Made by a program: the position numbers and the translations under genes. Shown here one piece after another: positions 15,125 through 24,087 of a DNA stretch of 64,000 nucleotides. The notes below the pieces were generated by a model. The model did no database searches. It saw nothing but the letters and a program-made list of their open reading frames with translations, and had not been told where the DNA came from. Position 1 is the first letter of the stretch. Every line of letters starts with the position of its first letter. Origin of the DNA: CBDCGW01 sp964430745 (GTDB lineage: Bacteria; Acidobacteriota; UBA890); assembly GCA_964430745.1 (NCBI GenBank), contig CAYSHI010000304.1, forward strand, positions 1-64,000. Direction: 5' to 3'.

Positions 15125-17467
15125 ATGGCGAAACGAACCGAAATCCCTGGTGTGCGACCCGGGCAGCCGCGCGACAGCGAATCCGTCCGCGAGCGCCTCG
15201 AGGTCGAGAACCCCCGTCTGCGAAAGGCTGCCGAAGCGGAACGAGCAGAAACCGTCGAGCGCTGGGCCCAGGATGCCGCACAACCGCGCGAGTGGTCGTG
15301 GCCGAGCGAGCGTCGCCTCATCGGGCAGCGGATTCCGCGGCTCGATGGAGCGTGGAAGGCGACCGGCAGGGCGATCTATTCGTACGACATCAACCGGCCC
15401 CGTATGTGCTACGGCAAGATGCTCCGTTCCCCGCACGGCCGGGCGAGCGTCGTCTCGATCGAGACCTCAGCGGCCGAGGCCGCGCCCGGCGTCGTCGCCG
15501 TCGAGACAATCGCCGAACCCGGAGCGACGCTTCGCTATCACGGCGACCCGATCGCGGCGGTGGCGGCAGAGACCGAAGAGCAGGCCCGCGATGCGTGCCG
15601 CATGATCGAGATCCGCTACGACCTCCTACCGCACGTGGTCACCGAGGAGGACGCGATGCTGCCCCGCGCGCCGCAGGTGCACGAGGACGGCAACATCCGG
15701 CTCGGCACCGCCCGAGAAGAGGGAGACATCGGCGCCGGCCTGGACGGCGCCGACGTGACCTTCGAAGGCGTGTTCCGCACGCAGGTGCAGACCCACAGCT
15801 CACTCGAGACACACGGTGTCGTGGCCGAGTGGAACGGCGATCACCTGACGGTTTGGGCCTCGACTCAGGGGGTGCACGCCGTCAAGGACGGGTTGACCGG
15901 CTACTTCGAGATCCCCGCCACACAGGTGCATGTTCAGACCCCGGTGATGGGCGGCGGTTTCGGCTCGAAGCTCGGCTCCGGCATCGAGGATGCAATGGCT
16001 GCGGTGCTCGCTCGCCAGTCCGGCCGACCCGTGAAGATGCTGCTGGAACGGGACGAGGAGCACCTCGATACCGGTAACCGACCCTCCGCGGTCGCCCGCG
16101 TCCGCGCCGGCGTCTCCGCCGACGGGCGACTGACGGGATTCGAGGCCACCAGCTACGGCACCGGCGGGATCACCAGCGGCGCCAACTTCCCGTTGCCCTA
16201 CATCTACTCGGTGCCGAACTCGCGCACCCAGGGATCCGCCATCTACATCAACGCGGGCAACCAGCGTGCCATGCGCGCCCCGGGGCACCCGCAGGGATCG
16301 TTCATCATGGAAGCGGTGATGGACGAGCTCGCCGCTCTCGTGAGCATGGATCCCGTGGAGTTCCGCAAGCTCAACGTGCCGACGGATTCGCTCTGGAGCG
16401 ATCAGCTCGACCTCGGCGCCGAAGCGATCGGCTGGAGTGACAACTGGCATCCACCGGGGGACCCGACTCCGGGACCGATCAAGAAGGGGCTGGGCTGCGC
16501 GATCTCGACCTGGGGCAGCGGCGGCGGTCGCACCCAGGCGTTCTGCCGCATCCATCCCGACGGCTCCGTGGAGATGAACACCGGCACCCAGGACATCGGC
16601 ACGGGCACCCGCACCATCGTGGCGATCGTTACCGCCGAGATCCTCGGCTTGGAGGTCGAGGACATCACCGTCGGTATCGGCAACTCAGACTTCCCGTATT
16701 CCGGTTCCTCCGGCGGCTCTACGACGATCCCCTCGGTGTGCCCGGCCGTCCGCGTCACAGCGGGACTGGCGCTCGAAGCGCTGTTCGGTCGCATTGCCCC
16801 GGCGCTCGGCGCCAGTGCGGATCAGCTCGAGGCCCGCGTCGGCGGGATCGGCATCGTCGGCGACACGTCGACCTCCTGGAGCTGGAGGGAAGCCTGCTCG
16901 CGTCTCGGCACTGAACCGGTCTCCGTCGACGGCCAGTGGCAACCCGGCCTCTCGGCGCGCGGCGTGAACGGCGCACAGTTCGCCGCCGTTTCCGTCGATA
17001 TCGAAACCGGCGTGGTTACCGTCGACAAGCTCGTTGCGCACCACGATTGCGGCATGGTCGTCGACGAGCTCACCGCGGAAAGCCAGGTCAACGGCGGCTT
17101 GATTATGGGACTGAGCTACGCGCTCTTCGAGGAGCGCATCATGGATCGACCGACCGGTCGCATGGTCAATCCCAACCTCGAGACCTACCACATCGCCGGC
17201 CCCTCGGACATGCCGGAGTTCGACGTCAACATGATGGATGTGCCCGACCGCGGCGTGCTCGGGCTCGGCGAACCCCCGACGATCCCGACGGCCGCGGCCA
17301 TCGCCAACGCGGTCGCGAACGCCATCGGGGTGCGCGTGCACTCGTTACCGATAACGCCCGAGAAGGTCGTAGCGGCGCTCGAAGAGGGCCCCGAGGCGAC
17401 ACTACAGGGAACTCGTTTCGATCTTCTCGACGCGGCCATCGCTGCAGAAGGGAGTGAAGGCCGATGA
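15125..17467 (+). CDS. Molybdopterin-binding large subunit, xanthine dehydrogenase / PaoC-like family
   Basis: 780 aa catalytic subunit. The signature MGGGFGSKLG and the C-terminal GLGEPPTIPTAAAIANAV (catalytic Glu of the family) are present, along with several cofactor-binding segments such as GTQDIGTGTRT. The CoxL-type AYxCSFR active-site loop is not seen; the equivalent region reads MRAPGHPQGSF, as in aldehyde-oxidase/PaoC-like enzymes. ATG at 15125 lies 2 nt after the Fe-S gene; the stop overlaps the FAD subunit. It has no signal peptide of its own, so it is presumably co-exported with the TAT-bearing small subunit. Confidence 0.9.
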   Translation: MAKRTEIPGVRPGQPRDSESVRERLEVENPRLRKAAEAERAETVERWAQDAAQPREWSWPSERRLIGQRIPRLDGAWKATGRAIYSYDINRPRMCYGKMLRSPHGRASVVSIETSAAEAAPGVVAVETIAEPGATLRYHGDPIAAVAAETEEQARDACRMIEIRYDLLPHVVTEEDAMLPRAPQVHEDGNIRLGTAREEGDIGAGLDGADVTFEGVFRTQVQTHSSLETHGVVAEWNGDHLTVWASTQGVHAVKDGLTGYFEIPATQVHVQTPVMGGGFGSKLGSGIEDAMAAVLARQSGRPVKMLLERDEEHLDTGNRPSAVARVRAGVSADGRLTGFEATSYGTGGITSGANFPLPYIYSVPNSRTQGSAIYINAGNQRAMRAPGHPQGSFIMEAVMDELAALVSMDPVEFRKLNVPTDSLWSDQLDLGAEAIGWSDNWHPPGDPTPGPIKKGLGCAISTWGSGGGRTQAFCRIHPDGSVEMNTGTQDIGTGTRTIVAIVTAEILGLEVEDITVGIGNSDFPYSGSSGGSTTIPSVCPAVRVTAGLALEALFGRIAPALGASADQLEARVGGIGIVGDTSTSWSWREACSRLGTEPVSVDGQWQPGLSARGVNGAQFAAVSVDIETGVVTVDKLVAHHDCGMVVDELTAESQVNGGLIMGLSYALFEERIMDRPTGRMVNPNLETYHIAGPSDMPEFDVNMMDVPDRGVLGLGEPPTIPTAAAIANAVANAIGVRVHSLPITPEKVVAALEEGPEATLQGTRFDLLDAAIAAEGSEGR

Positions 17468-18474
17468 AAGCCTTCGAATACGTTGCTCCGACCAGCGTCG
17501 AAGGGGCGGTGAATCGTCTCGAAGAGCGGGCGGGTGAGTCGCAGCCGCTCGCCGGCGGCATGGACATCATCGGACTGATGAAAGACTACGTGCTGCAGCC
17601 CGAGCGCATCGTCGCGCTGCGCGACGTCGGCGACTTGCGTGGCATCGAACCAACGGCGGACGGCGGACTACGCATCGGCGCCATGGTGACGGTGGCTGAG
17701 ATCGCCGCCGACGAGCGCATCCGGGCGAACTGGCCGGCCCTCGCCGCAGCGGCCGGCGAAGTCGGCACGCCGCAGATCCGCAACCGCGGCACCATCGGCG
17801 GCAACCTCTGCCAGCGCCCGCGCTGCTGGTACTTTCGCTCCGAAGCCTTCACCTGCCTGCGCAAGGGCGGGGCCGCGTGCTTCGCCGTCGACGGCGACAA
17901 TCGCTACCACGCCATCTTCGACACCGCCCCCTGCCCCATCGTGCATCCATCGAACTGCGCCATCGCGCTGCAGGCATACGGGGCCGGCGTCACCGTTGCG
18001 GGGCCCGGCACCGCCGACGAGCCGGTCAGGCTCGAGAGCATGTCGATGGCCGACTTCTTCGTCCGCCCGGCGCGCAACATCCGCCGCGAGAACGTGCTGA
18101 CCGAAGATCAGATCGTCACCTCGATCGAGCTACCCGCGGCCGGCGGCGTGTCCGCTACGTACACCATCAAGCACAAGCAATCGCACGACTGGCCGCAAGC
18201 GATGGCGACGGCGGTTCTCGAAATGGACGGCACCACCGTGACCTCCGCCAGCATCGTGATGGGCGCGGTGGCGCCGATTCCGTGGCGCTCGGACGCGGCG
18301 GAGCAGTCGATCACCGGCCAGACTGTCTCGGTGACCACCGCCGAGGCAGCCGCCGACGCGGCGGTCGCAGACGCCGAACCACTCGACCACAACGCCTACA
18401 AGGTGCGGCTCGCTCGCACCGCGGTGAAGCGCGCCATCCTCGAGGCCGCCGGCATCGACTGGGCCACCGGGTAA
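17464..18474 (+). CDS. FAD-binding subunit with extra 4Fe-4S loop, PaoB/YagS-like
   Basis: 336 aa. FAD motifs LAGGMDIIGLMKD and TIGGNLCQRPRCWYFR fit molybdopterin-dehydrogenase FAD subunits; a C-terminal CO-dehydrogenase-flavoprotein-like domain follows. A cysteine-rich insertion (CQRPRCWYF...CLRKGGAAC) matches the loop that carries an additional 4Fe-4S cluster in PaoB and 4-hydroxybenzoyl-CoA reductase. So electrons likely pass Mo, two 2Fe-2S, 4Fe-4S, FAD. ATG at 17464 overlaps the large-subunit stop. Confidence 0.9.
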   Translation: MKAFEYVAPTSVEGAVNRLEERAGESQPLAGGMDIIGLMKDYVLQPERIVALRDVGDLRGIEPTADGGLRIGAMVTVAEIAADERIRANWPALAAAAGEVGTPQIRNRGTIGGNLCQRPRCWYFRSEAFTCLRKGGAACFAVDGDNRYHAIFDTAPCPIVHPSNCAIALQAYGAGVTVAGPGTADEPVRLESMSMADFFVRPARNIRRENVLTEDQIVTSIELPAAGGVSATYTIKHKQSHDWPQAMATAVLEMDGTTVTSASIVMGAVAPIPWRSDAAEQSITGQTVSVTTAEAAADAAVADAEPLDHNAYKVRLARTAVKRAILEAAGIDWATG

Positions 18475-18487
18475 GCAGGAGGCAATG

Positions 18488-18712
18488 ATGAGCGATTCGA
18501 ATGTCCAGCCCAAGACGGCCGCCTGCCGCTGCTTTCGCACGCGCATGATGTTTCTCCCGGAGCAAGAAGCCGACCCGCATACCTACGGCTTCGAGTTATC
18601 CGATGTGGGCCATGTCTGGTGCCAGAAGACGCTCCGCGTGATGGGCCCCGATGACGGGTTGGTGGCCGAGGAGAAGTGCGAGCCGGGAAGGCAGTGCTTC
18701 GAGGGCTTCTGA
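18488..18712 (+). CDS. Small conserved-looking protein with five cysteines, downstream of the molybdoenzyme
   Basis: 74 aa, no recognised domain. Cysteines occur as CRC near residue 13, WCQK in the middle, and KCEPGRQC near the end, which suggests a metal or Fe-S site. AGGAGG at 18477-18482 is 5 nt from ATG 18488 (and only 2 nt from ATG 18485), so the second ATG is preferred. It lies 13 nt after the FAD subunit and is probably cotranscribed, so it may serve the oxidoreductase. Function not known. Confidence 0.65.
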   Translation: MSDSNVQPKTAACRCFRTRMMFLPEQEADPHTYGFELSDVGHVWCQKTLRVMGPDDGLVAEEKCEPGRQCFEGF

Positions 18713-18795
18713 TTCGACCCCGTTCGGTTCCAGCCGCGTAAATCACGCCCCCGCAGGCTGATTTTGTCAGCCCTGCCCGACGCCCGGGGTAGTGT

Positions 18796-19067
18796 TAGTG
18801 TGCTGTCTCCAACATAGCTTGACACTTGCAGAGGGAATTGCGGGCGAGATCAAGGAAGGGCGAGGAAGGCGATGCTTCGGCATCGTCGACGAGCCCTGAC
18901 GCCGAGATCGCGCGCAATCTCCTCTGCCCGCAGGGTAGCGGCGGGACGGGGCGATTCCTTTGTCGCGGCCCCTCGACGATGTTTGAACATCGCCGTCGTC
19001 GCCTCTCCGCGGACTCGCCCCGTCGCGCTCGCTACAAGTGTCAAGCTATGTTGGAGACAGCACACTA
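18796..19067. mobile_element. 272-bp MITE-like element with 33-bp perfect terminal inverted repeats
   Basis: Bases 18796-18828 and 19035-19067 are perfect inverted repeats (33 bp) whose outermost bases are TA on both sides, consistent with insertion at TA as in IS630/Tc1-type elements. The interior has no credible gene but contains a cgatgc-TTCG-gcatcg hairpin (about 18870-18886) and a gatgtt/aacatc hairpin (about 18979-18992). It fills most of the gene-free stretch 18713-19122. No transposase is present, so it would be non-autonomous. Confidence 0.75.
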
Positions 19068-19122
19068 GAGTCGGTTTCTCGTCGCCCCTTGTCTGTCGAA
19101 ATCACGATCACGCGGAGTCAAG

Positions 19123-19803
19123 ATGGAGAACGTTACGATGCGGAAAACTGCTGCCTGGACGGTGCTTGTAACCCTGGCGATCTCGTCGATCGCGATTGCC
19201 GCGCCCACGTCGGACCTCGAAGGAGTCTACGTGGAGGCTCGCTCGGCGCAGGTGTTCATCGGCGGCTGCATCTGGAACTCCGAAGCCATGACGATAGGGC
19301 GCGAGGCGGTCATGGCATGGCGAATCGACAAGGGCTCCATCGAGGGTGTCGACGTCGCCGGTCTTTCGATCGTGGCCGCGATCGCCGGAGACGAGAACCT
19401 GGCGATCAATCCCGAAGCCGCCCGACGCACCGTTCTGTTTGTCGACCACCATGCGAGCAATGCGCAGCAGGAGGCGCTCGCCGACCGCTACGCGACGGAC
19501 AACGCTCGCATGTTCGGCCAGGTAATCGAAGTCGTCGCCGTGCCGATCTCCTTCGTGGACACGCCCGAGGGCTATCGGGTGAACGCCGGCGACCAGGTGG
19601 AGCTCGAGGCCAAGGCGCTGCACGTCGATCACAAGGGCCTCAATCAGTGCGGTGAGGCACAGTGGTACGAGCCCTTCGTCGCGCTGAACGATTCCACTCT
19701 GGGCATCGCCGTCGAGCATTCCTATCAGGGCAAGACGCTCAGCACGCGGTGGAGCGACCCCGACAAGCAAAGCGCATTCTTCGGCCGCTTCGGCTCCTCA
19801 TAG
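19123..19803 (+). CDS. Secreted DUF1326 domain protein
   Basis: 226 aa. A signal peptide (from the second ATG, 19138: MRKTAAWTVLVTLAIS, cleavage near AIA-AP) leads to a domain recognised as DUF1326 by its pattern VYVEARSAQVFIGGCIWNSE, then AWRIDKGS and GLSIVAAI. The function of that family is unknown. Both ATG codons have GGAG-type ribosome sites; the second gives a more typical signal peptide. It follows the MITE by 55 nt and precedes two uncharacterised genes in the same direction. Confidence 0.75.
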   Translation: MENVTMRKTAAWTVLVTLAISSIAIAAPTSDLEGVYVEARSAQVFIGGCIWNSEAMTIGREAVMAWRIDKGSIEGVDVAGLSIVAAIAGDENLAINPEAARRTVLFVDHHASNAQQEALADRYATDNARMFGQVIEVVAVPISFVDTPEGYRVNAGDQVELEAKALHVDHKGLNQCGEAQWYEPFVALNDSTLGIAVEHSYQGKTLSTRWSDPDKQSAFFGRFGSS

Positions 19804-19827
19804 ACCTCACACGAACCGACACCAAAC

Positions 19828-20517
19828 ATGCCGATTGCCGCCATCTCGGCCGTCGTCGCGATTCTTCTCTGCGCGCCGGTCCCCACTCCTTCTCATTCGA
19901 CGCCGACCCCGGCCGAAGATTACAAGCTCGCGGCCACCGAAAAGGCCCTCCCCGACGGCCTCAATGCCGCCATCTCGGAGCACGTCCGAACAACCGCTCT
20001 GACGGTATCGACGGCGACGGGCGAACCGCTGATGGACCTCTGGTTCGCCGCCGGGCTTCCGGCGGCCGAATCGCCGCCGGTCGATCCGGGAGTGGCCTAC
20101 GGCACGCTCAACGAAGGGGTCGTGCTCGCCGTCATGCAGGTCCACAGGGAGCATCGCGACTACCGCGACCAGACCGTGCCCGCCGGAACGTACGTGGCGC
20201 GCTACTTGCGTCAGCCCGACGACGGCAACCACCTCGGTGAGACCACCTACCGCGACTTCGCCGTGCTGGTTCCGGCATCGGCGCGCACGGCCGGGCCGCA
20301 GCGGTTCGACGTGACGCTCGGCCAGGCGCTGCAGCTCAACACGCACCCGCTGGTGTGGGGGCTGTGGCCGGCCGACTTCGTCACCACGGCGGAGCAACCG
20401 GGCATCGGCCCGTTCGACGGCGACAAGTGGGCCGTCAAGCTCACGCTTCCCCGCGAGGATGGCAGCTCGCTACCGCTGGCCCTCGTCGTCGTGGGCCACG
20501 AGCGGCACTACGATTGA
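19828..20517 (+). CDS. Uncharacterised exported protein
   Basis: 229 aa. A short hydrophobic N-terminus (IAAISAVVAILLCAPVP) suggests export; the rest looks beta-rich, with PAGTYVARYLRQPDDGNHLG in the middle and a C-terminal VVVGHERHYD. I do not recognise the family. It starts 25 nt after the DUF1326 gene and its TGA overlaps the next start (TTGA), so the three genes probably form one transcript. Confidence 0.65.
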   Translation: MPIAAISAVVAILLCAPVPTPSHSTPTPAEDYKLAATEKALPDGLNAAISEHVRTTALTVSTATGEPLMDLWFAAGLPAAESPPVDPGVAYGTLNEGVVLAVMQVHREHRDYRDQTVPAGTYVARYLRQPDDGNHLGETTYRDFAVLVPASARTAGPQRFDVTLGQALQLNTHPLVWGLWPADFVTTAEQPGIGPFDGDKWAVKLTLPREDGSSLPLALVVVGHERHYD

Positions 20518-20876
20518 TCGTCCGAAAAGCGGTAGTGGATGACCACGAGGTCGCTTACACGCTGTGCCGCGTGCTGCCGGACACCGCCCTGGTGCTGCGC
20601 GACACGCTGCGCGAGGCGGACCGTATCTGGGCCCTTCACCTCGGCGCCGAGCTTCATGCGAAGTTGAAGGAATCCATCGACGGCCAGAGCTTTTTCACCG
20701 GGCGTGTCCGTCTCGAGCCGGTGCCTCCGGAGCGGGAAATGGTTGGCGTGTGGCTTCCTCTGCCGCCTGATTTTGACACCCATGTGCGCCCCCAATTAGT
20801 CGACTTTATCGAAGCTTTCGAAGCCGCGAGGGGAATGCGCGAGCCTCCGGAGGGCTGGCCCGGCTGGCACCTCTGA
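20514..20876 (+). CDS. Small uncharacterised protein
   Basis: 120 aa if translation begins at the TTG overlapping the previous stop (20514), or 113 aa from GTG at 20535. No known motif; the sequence is acidic with amphipathic helices (LREADRIWALHLGAEL). The last ~11 codons (EPPEGWPGWHL) form the first unit of a DNA minisatellite that continues beyond the stop, so the C-terminus may be recently altered. Support is coding-like composition and overlap with its neighbour. Confidence 0.5.
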   Translation: MIVRKAVVDDHEVAYTLCRVLPDTALVLRDTLREADRIWALHLGAELHAKLKESIDGQSFFTGRVRLEPVPPEREMVGVWLPLPPDFDTHVRPQLVDFIEAFEAARGMREPPEGWPGWHL

Positions 20877-20975
20877 GCCTACCGAGGGCTGGCCCCGGCG
20901 GGCACGAACCTCCCGAGGGCTCGCCCCGGCGGGCACCTCTGAGCCTCCCGAGGGTGGCTCCGGTTGGCGCCTCTG
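20844..20975. repeat. Degenerate tandem repeat of ~31-35 bp, four units
   Basis: Units begin at about 20844, 20878, 20909 and 20944, each with a core cctnccgagggctngcnccggnnggcac. The first unit encodes the C-terminus of the preceding gene; the rest are noncoding. The remaining 85 bases up to the promoter at 21061 show only GC-rich, partly palindromic sequence. Confidence 0.75.
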
Positions 20976-21060
20976 TTGCGAACGAGGCCGGCCCCGCCGG
21001 TACCTCGGAGACGCCGGAAGCCGGCCCCGACCGGCGACCGCGACCGCGATAACAGCGTGC

Positions 21061-21089
21061 TTGACACCCCCAAGTGGCGCACCTATTCT
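21061..21089 (+). promoter_or_regulatory. Sigma-70 promoter upstream of the HTH regulator
   Basis: Perfect -35 TTGACA (21061-21066), a 17-nt spacer, and -10 TATTCT (21084-21089, 4/6). The predicted transcription start is near 21096, about 140 nt before the ATG at 21238; no terminator or riboswitch was recognised in that leader. Confidence 0.7.
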
Positions 21090-21237
21090 CGGTCTGTTGG
21101 AACGCACCCCGATTCTGTATGCTTTTCTCCGACGCCCCTGAGCCGGAGTCCACGGTAGCCGCCGGCGCCGTATCGACGAGAAAGCGACACATCCGCTGCC
21201 GGCCGTAGTTTGACGGGGGCTCGCTCCTTTGAAGCCT

Positions 21238-22452
21238 ATGAACTCACTTGAACTGCACCGACAGAACCCTTCCCTCGAACTCGCCCCGATCCTCCGCGTC
21301 GTCAAGTACATGGGGTTCGATAGCCACGCGCTCTCCGAGACCGAAGTCGAGAAGGTCCTCCACCTGTACCCGCAGTTCGAACGCGACCCCGAGTTGGTGG
21401 TCGGGATCGACGCCGTGTGCCGGTTGGCTGAGCTGGAACCCGATCGACTCGTCGAGATCCTCAGCTTGCATCGTCACGAGATCCCCTTCCTCGGGACCAC
21501 GGCCCACCCGATGGTGCCGGCCTCCGCGATCGGCATGATCCGCGCCCTGGCCGATGGAGAAGACCCGCTGGCGTCCCACGACGAGCAACTCTTCACGCTC
21601 ACCGAGATGGCGGAGCGCACCGAGATCAGCCTCGCCAGCCTGTCGAAGTACGTCAAAGAGCAACCCGAGCGCGTTCCGTCGAAGCTCGTCGGCAAGATGC
21701 GCAAGTTCCCCAGCGCGGCGATTCCCGTCTTCCAGCAGATCAAGACCGAGAACCTCGGGCGCCGCGGCAACGGCCGGGACCGCGTCGAGCGTCAGAAGGC
21801 CGCCGTTTCGCGCCGTTACGCCACCAAGTTCGCCGAGCTCGAGGCGCAACTCGAGGCAGCAGTCGAGGTCTCCAAGGAGCTCTCGCGGACTCTGAACCGG
21901 CTGGCGAACCAGGTCCGTCGGGCCCGGGCCGTCGCGGTGTCGGGCTCGAGGGTACACGAGGAACACCAGCCGAAGCGCGCGCGTCGTTCCGGTGGGCATC
22001 GTCCCGACACGATCGTCGCCGCCTGCAAGAGAGTGCTCGCCGAGGCCGACGGCCCCATGCGCGTTGCCGACATTACGGAGCGGGTCATAAGCATGGGCAC
22101 ACCGATCAACGCCAAGAATCCGAACGTGACGGTGTCATCGATACTTTCGTCGTACGACGACTTCGGGCGCGTTCGACGCGGCTATTACGAACTGCTGAAG
22201 CGCGACGCGGTCGGCGACACCCCGACGGCGGAGGAAGACCTCGACGCCCGCGCCGTGGCGAATGGCGCCGCGACCAACGGAGGCCCCGTCTCGTCTCCCG
22301 CTGAATCCTCCTCTCCGACAGAGCCCGCCCCGGAGGACGTGCTCGCCGGTCTACAGGCGGCAGCCGACTCCGAGGAGCGTTCCCACGACGCCGGCGACCG
22401 TGGGACGGGAACTCCGAGACTCGACCTCGGACCCTTCGGAGCCGCCGGCTGA
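21238..22452 (+). CDS. Probable DNA-binding regulator with C-terminal winged-helix (HARE-HTH-like) domain
   Basis: 404 aa. The middle region (TEMAERTEISLASLSKYVKE) looks like a helix-turn-helix. A basic coiled coil (~185-245) follows, and residues ~265-325 (AACKRVLAEADGPMRVADI...VSSILSSYDDFGRVRRGYYEL) resemble the HARE-HTH/RpoE-delta winged helix. The last ~75 residues are low-complexity Ala/Pro/Ser. A TTG at 21229 would add 3 residues; ATG 21238 is chosen. It sits behind a good sigma-70 promoter and upstream of a sigma-factor gene. Target genes are unknown, and the domain call is moderate. Confidence 0.65.
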   Translation: MNSLELHRQNPSLELAPILRVVKYMGFDSHALSETEVEKVLHLYPQFERDPELVVGIDAVCRLAELEPDRLVEILSLHRHEIPFLGTTAHPMVPASAIGMIRALADGEDPLASHDEQLFTLTEMAERTEISLASLSKYVKEQPERVPSKLVGKMRKFPSAAIPVFQQIKTENLGRRGNGRDRVERQKAAVSRRYATKFAELEAQLEAAVEVSKELSRTLNRLANQVRRARAVAVSGSRVHEEHQPKRARRSGGHRPDTIVAACKRVLAEADGPMRVADITERVISMGTPINAKNPNVTVSSILSSYDDFGRVRRGYYELLKRDAVGDTPTAEEDLDARAVANGAATNGGPVSSPAESSSPTEPAPEDVLAGLQAAADSEERSHDAGDRGTGTPRLDLGPFGAAG

Positions 22453-22644
22453 GGAGCCACCGAGCGGCCTCCGGCGGCGCACCGGCACGGCGACAATGGC
22501 ATTTTGTTCTTGGTGCTGGAGGGCAACCTGTGGCACAAATGAGCACAGATCACCGTCGAGGAGCACGCAGCCAGCCCCACCATTCTCCACGGTACGGCAG
22601 CCGCTCCGTGCGTCCCGGCCCAAGCTTCTGATGGTGCGAGCATC

Positions 22645-23202
22645 GTGGTAAGAAACCCAGAGGCAAACAAGAAACTGACGCGAGCCGACCTGATTGCCGC
22701 CGCTGTCGAGCGGAATCGAGATATCTGGGTGCGCATGGCATTGCGCATCACGGCGGATCTGCACGACGCGGAGGACGCGGTGCAGGAGGCGATCTCCAAG
22801 GTCCTGACCGGGCCGGGGACGCTCATCGACGCCGATTCCGCGGGCCGCTATCTGACCCGCAGCGTCAGCCACTGCGCCATCGATCGCGTGCGCGCCCGCA
22901 GCCGGCTCACCGGCTTTGCCGAAGCCGACGAGTCCGGGCCCCGGCTCGCACCGGTGGGCCCCGAACAGGAGGACCGGCTGCTGGCCGCCGAACAAACGCT
23001 CGTCCGACGTGAACAACTTCAACGCATGCTCGACGAGTTGCAGACCTTACCGAAGCACCAGCGGGAGGCCATCGAGCTTCTCGTCTTGCGCCAACCGCCG
23101 ATGAAGTTGCGGGAGGCATCCGAGTACACCGGAGCGCCGATCTCCACGCTGCACAGCCGCCTGCAATCGGCGCTCGACAGCTTGAGAAAAAACCTATCGT
23201 AA
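22645..23202 (+). CDS. ECF-like sigma-70 family RNA polymerase sigma factor
   Basis: 185 aa. Region 2 contains DLHDAEDAVQEAISKVL and VSHCAIDRVRARSR; region 4 contains LPKHQREAIELLVLRQPPMKLREASEYTGAPISTLHSRLQSALDSLR, a typical -35-binding HTH. The start is GTG 22645. The gene 72 nt downstream encodes a one-TM protein that may act as its anti-sigma factor. The 192-nt stretch upstream shows no certain promoter. Confidence 0.85.
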   Translation: MVRNPEANKKLTRADLIAAAVERNRDIWVRMALRITADLHDAEDAVQEAISKVLTGPGTLIDADSAGRYLTRSVSHCAIDRVRARSRLTGFAEADESGPRLAPVGPEQEDRLLAAEQTLVRREQLQRMLDELQTLPKHQREAIELLVLRQPPMKLREASEYTGAPISTLHSRLQSALDSLRKNLS

Positions 23203-23274
23203 AGACCCGTATGCACCCGTTACTAGGTTGAAGAGGCCGAACCCCCCAAGGCTTCCATACATACGAGAAATGCG

Positions 23275-24087
23275 ATGCTTTTGAACGCTGAAGAGCTGCT
23301 GGCGCTGGTAAACGGGGACACCGAGCCTGATCGGCTGGCCGATTTGCTTGATCGCCTCGAAAACTGCCCGGATAGCGCCGCTGCTCTCCAGGTTCTCGTG
23401 ACGCTACGCGCCAACCGCGAAGAGGGCCTCGAGGCGCTCCGAGAGGCCGCGGAAACCGATCCCAAACGACTCATACAGCACCCCTCATGGCGTAATCCGG
23501 CCAATCCGGCCACACGCTGGGGTATCCAGCCTCTCCGCCTCGCCGCCTCGATCGCGATCGTCGGAATCATGGGCATCCTGGCAGCCACGTCGTTCTTCGG
23601 GGTACTGGGAGACCACGTTTCGGTGGTCTCGCTGGCGACGATCGAGTTCCAGGACAACACGGTGCGCGAAGAGGTCTCGCCAATCGAGCCCACCGCGAGA
23701 ATCGGTGATCCCGCGTTCCGGGACGTCTCCGATGCGATTTCCGAACAGCGTTACGAAGATGCTCGTGTACTCCTGAGCGGGATGTCGCCGGACGATGCCA
23801 GCAGGGTCGAGATGTATCGCGGGATGACAGAGTATTTCGCCGGGAACCACGAGGACGCACTCAAATCGTTCGCGAAGGTCGTCAGCGAAGATGACCCCAA
23901 CGTGCGCCACCAGGCCTCCTGGTACGAGGCCAACGCCTACCTGGCCCTCAATCGGCCAATGGATGCATTGATCGCTTTCGAGAGGCTGAGCTCCGCAAAG
24001 GGTCTCCCTTTCGACGTGCAGGCCGCAGCGGCATACCGCGACCTCTGTGAGGCGCTGGGAATCAACAGTTCGGTGGGCACGAGCTAA
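23275..24087 (+). CDS. Single-pass membrane protein with TPR-like extracytoplasmic domain, possible anti-sigma factor
   Basis: 270 aa. A cytoplasmic segment of ~85 residues is followed by one membrane helix (about 87-110, ASIAIVGIMGILAATSFFGV). The outer ~150-residue part has helical repeats (VEMYRGMTEYFAGNHEDALKSFAKV) typical of TPRs. The layout copies anti-sigma factors, and the gene directly follows an ECF sigma gene, but the zinc-binding HxxxCxxC motif of ZAS proteins is absent. The role is therefore an inference from context. Confidence 0.7.
   Translation: MLLNAEELLALVNGDTEPDRLADLLDRLENCPDSAAALQVLVTLRANREEGLEALREAAETDPKRLIQHPSWRNPANPATRWGIQPLRLAASIAIVGIMGILAATSFFGVLGDHVSVVSLATIEFQDNTVREEVSPIEPTARIGDPAFRDVSDAISEQRYEDARVLLSGMSPDDASRVEMYRGMTEYFAGNHEDALKSFAKVVSEDDPNVRHQASWYEANAYLALNRPMDALIAFERLSSAKGLPFDVQAAAAYRDLCEALGINSSVGTS

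Noticed and set aside
18826..19068. Short open frames inside the MITE
   Set aside because: They include TIR sequence, have no ribosome site and look random.
22500..22560. Possible sigma-54 promoter (tggcacaaatgagcac) before the ECF sigma gene
   Set aside because: The GG and GC are separated by 9 nt instead of 10, and the -12 half does not match TTGC.
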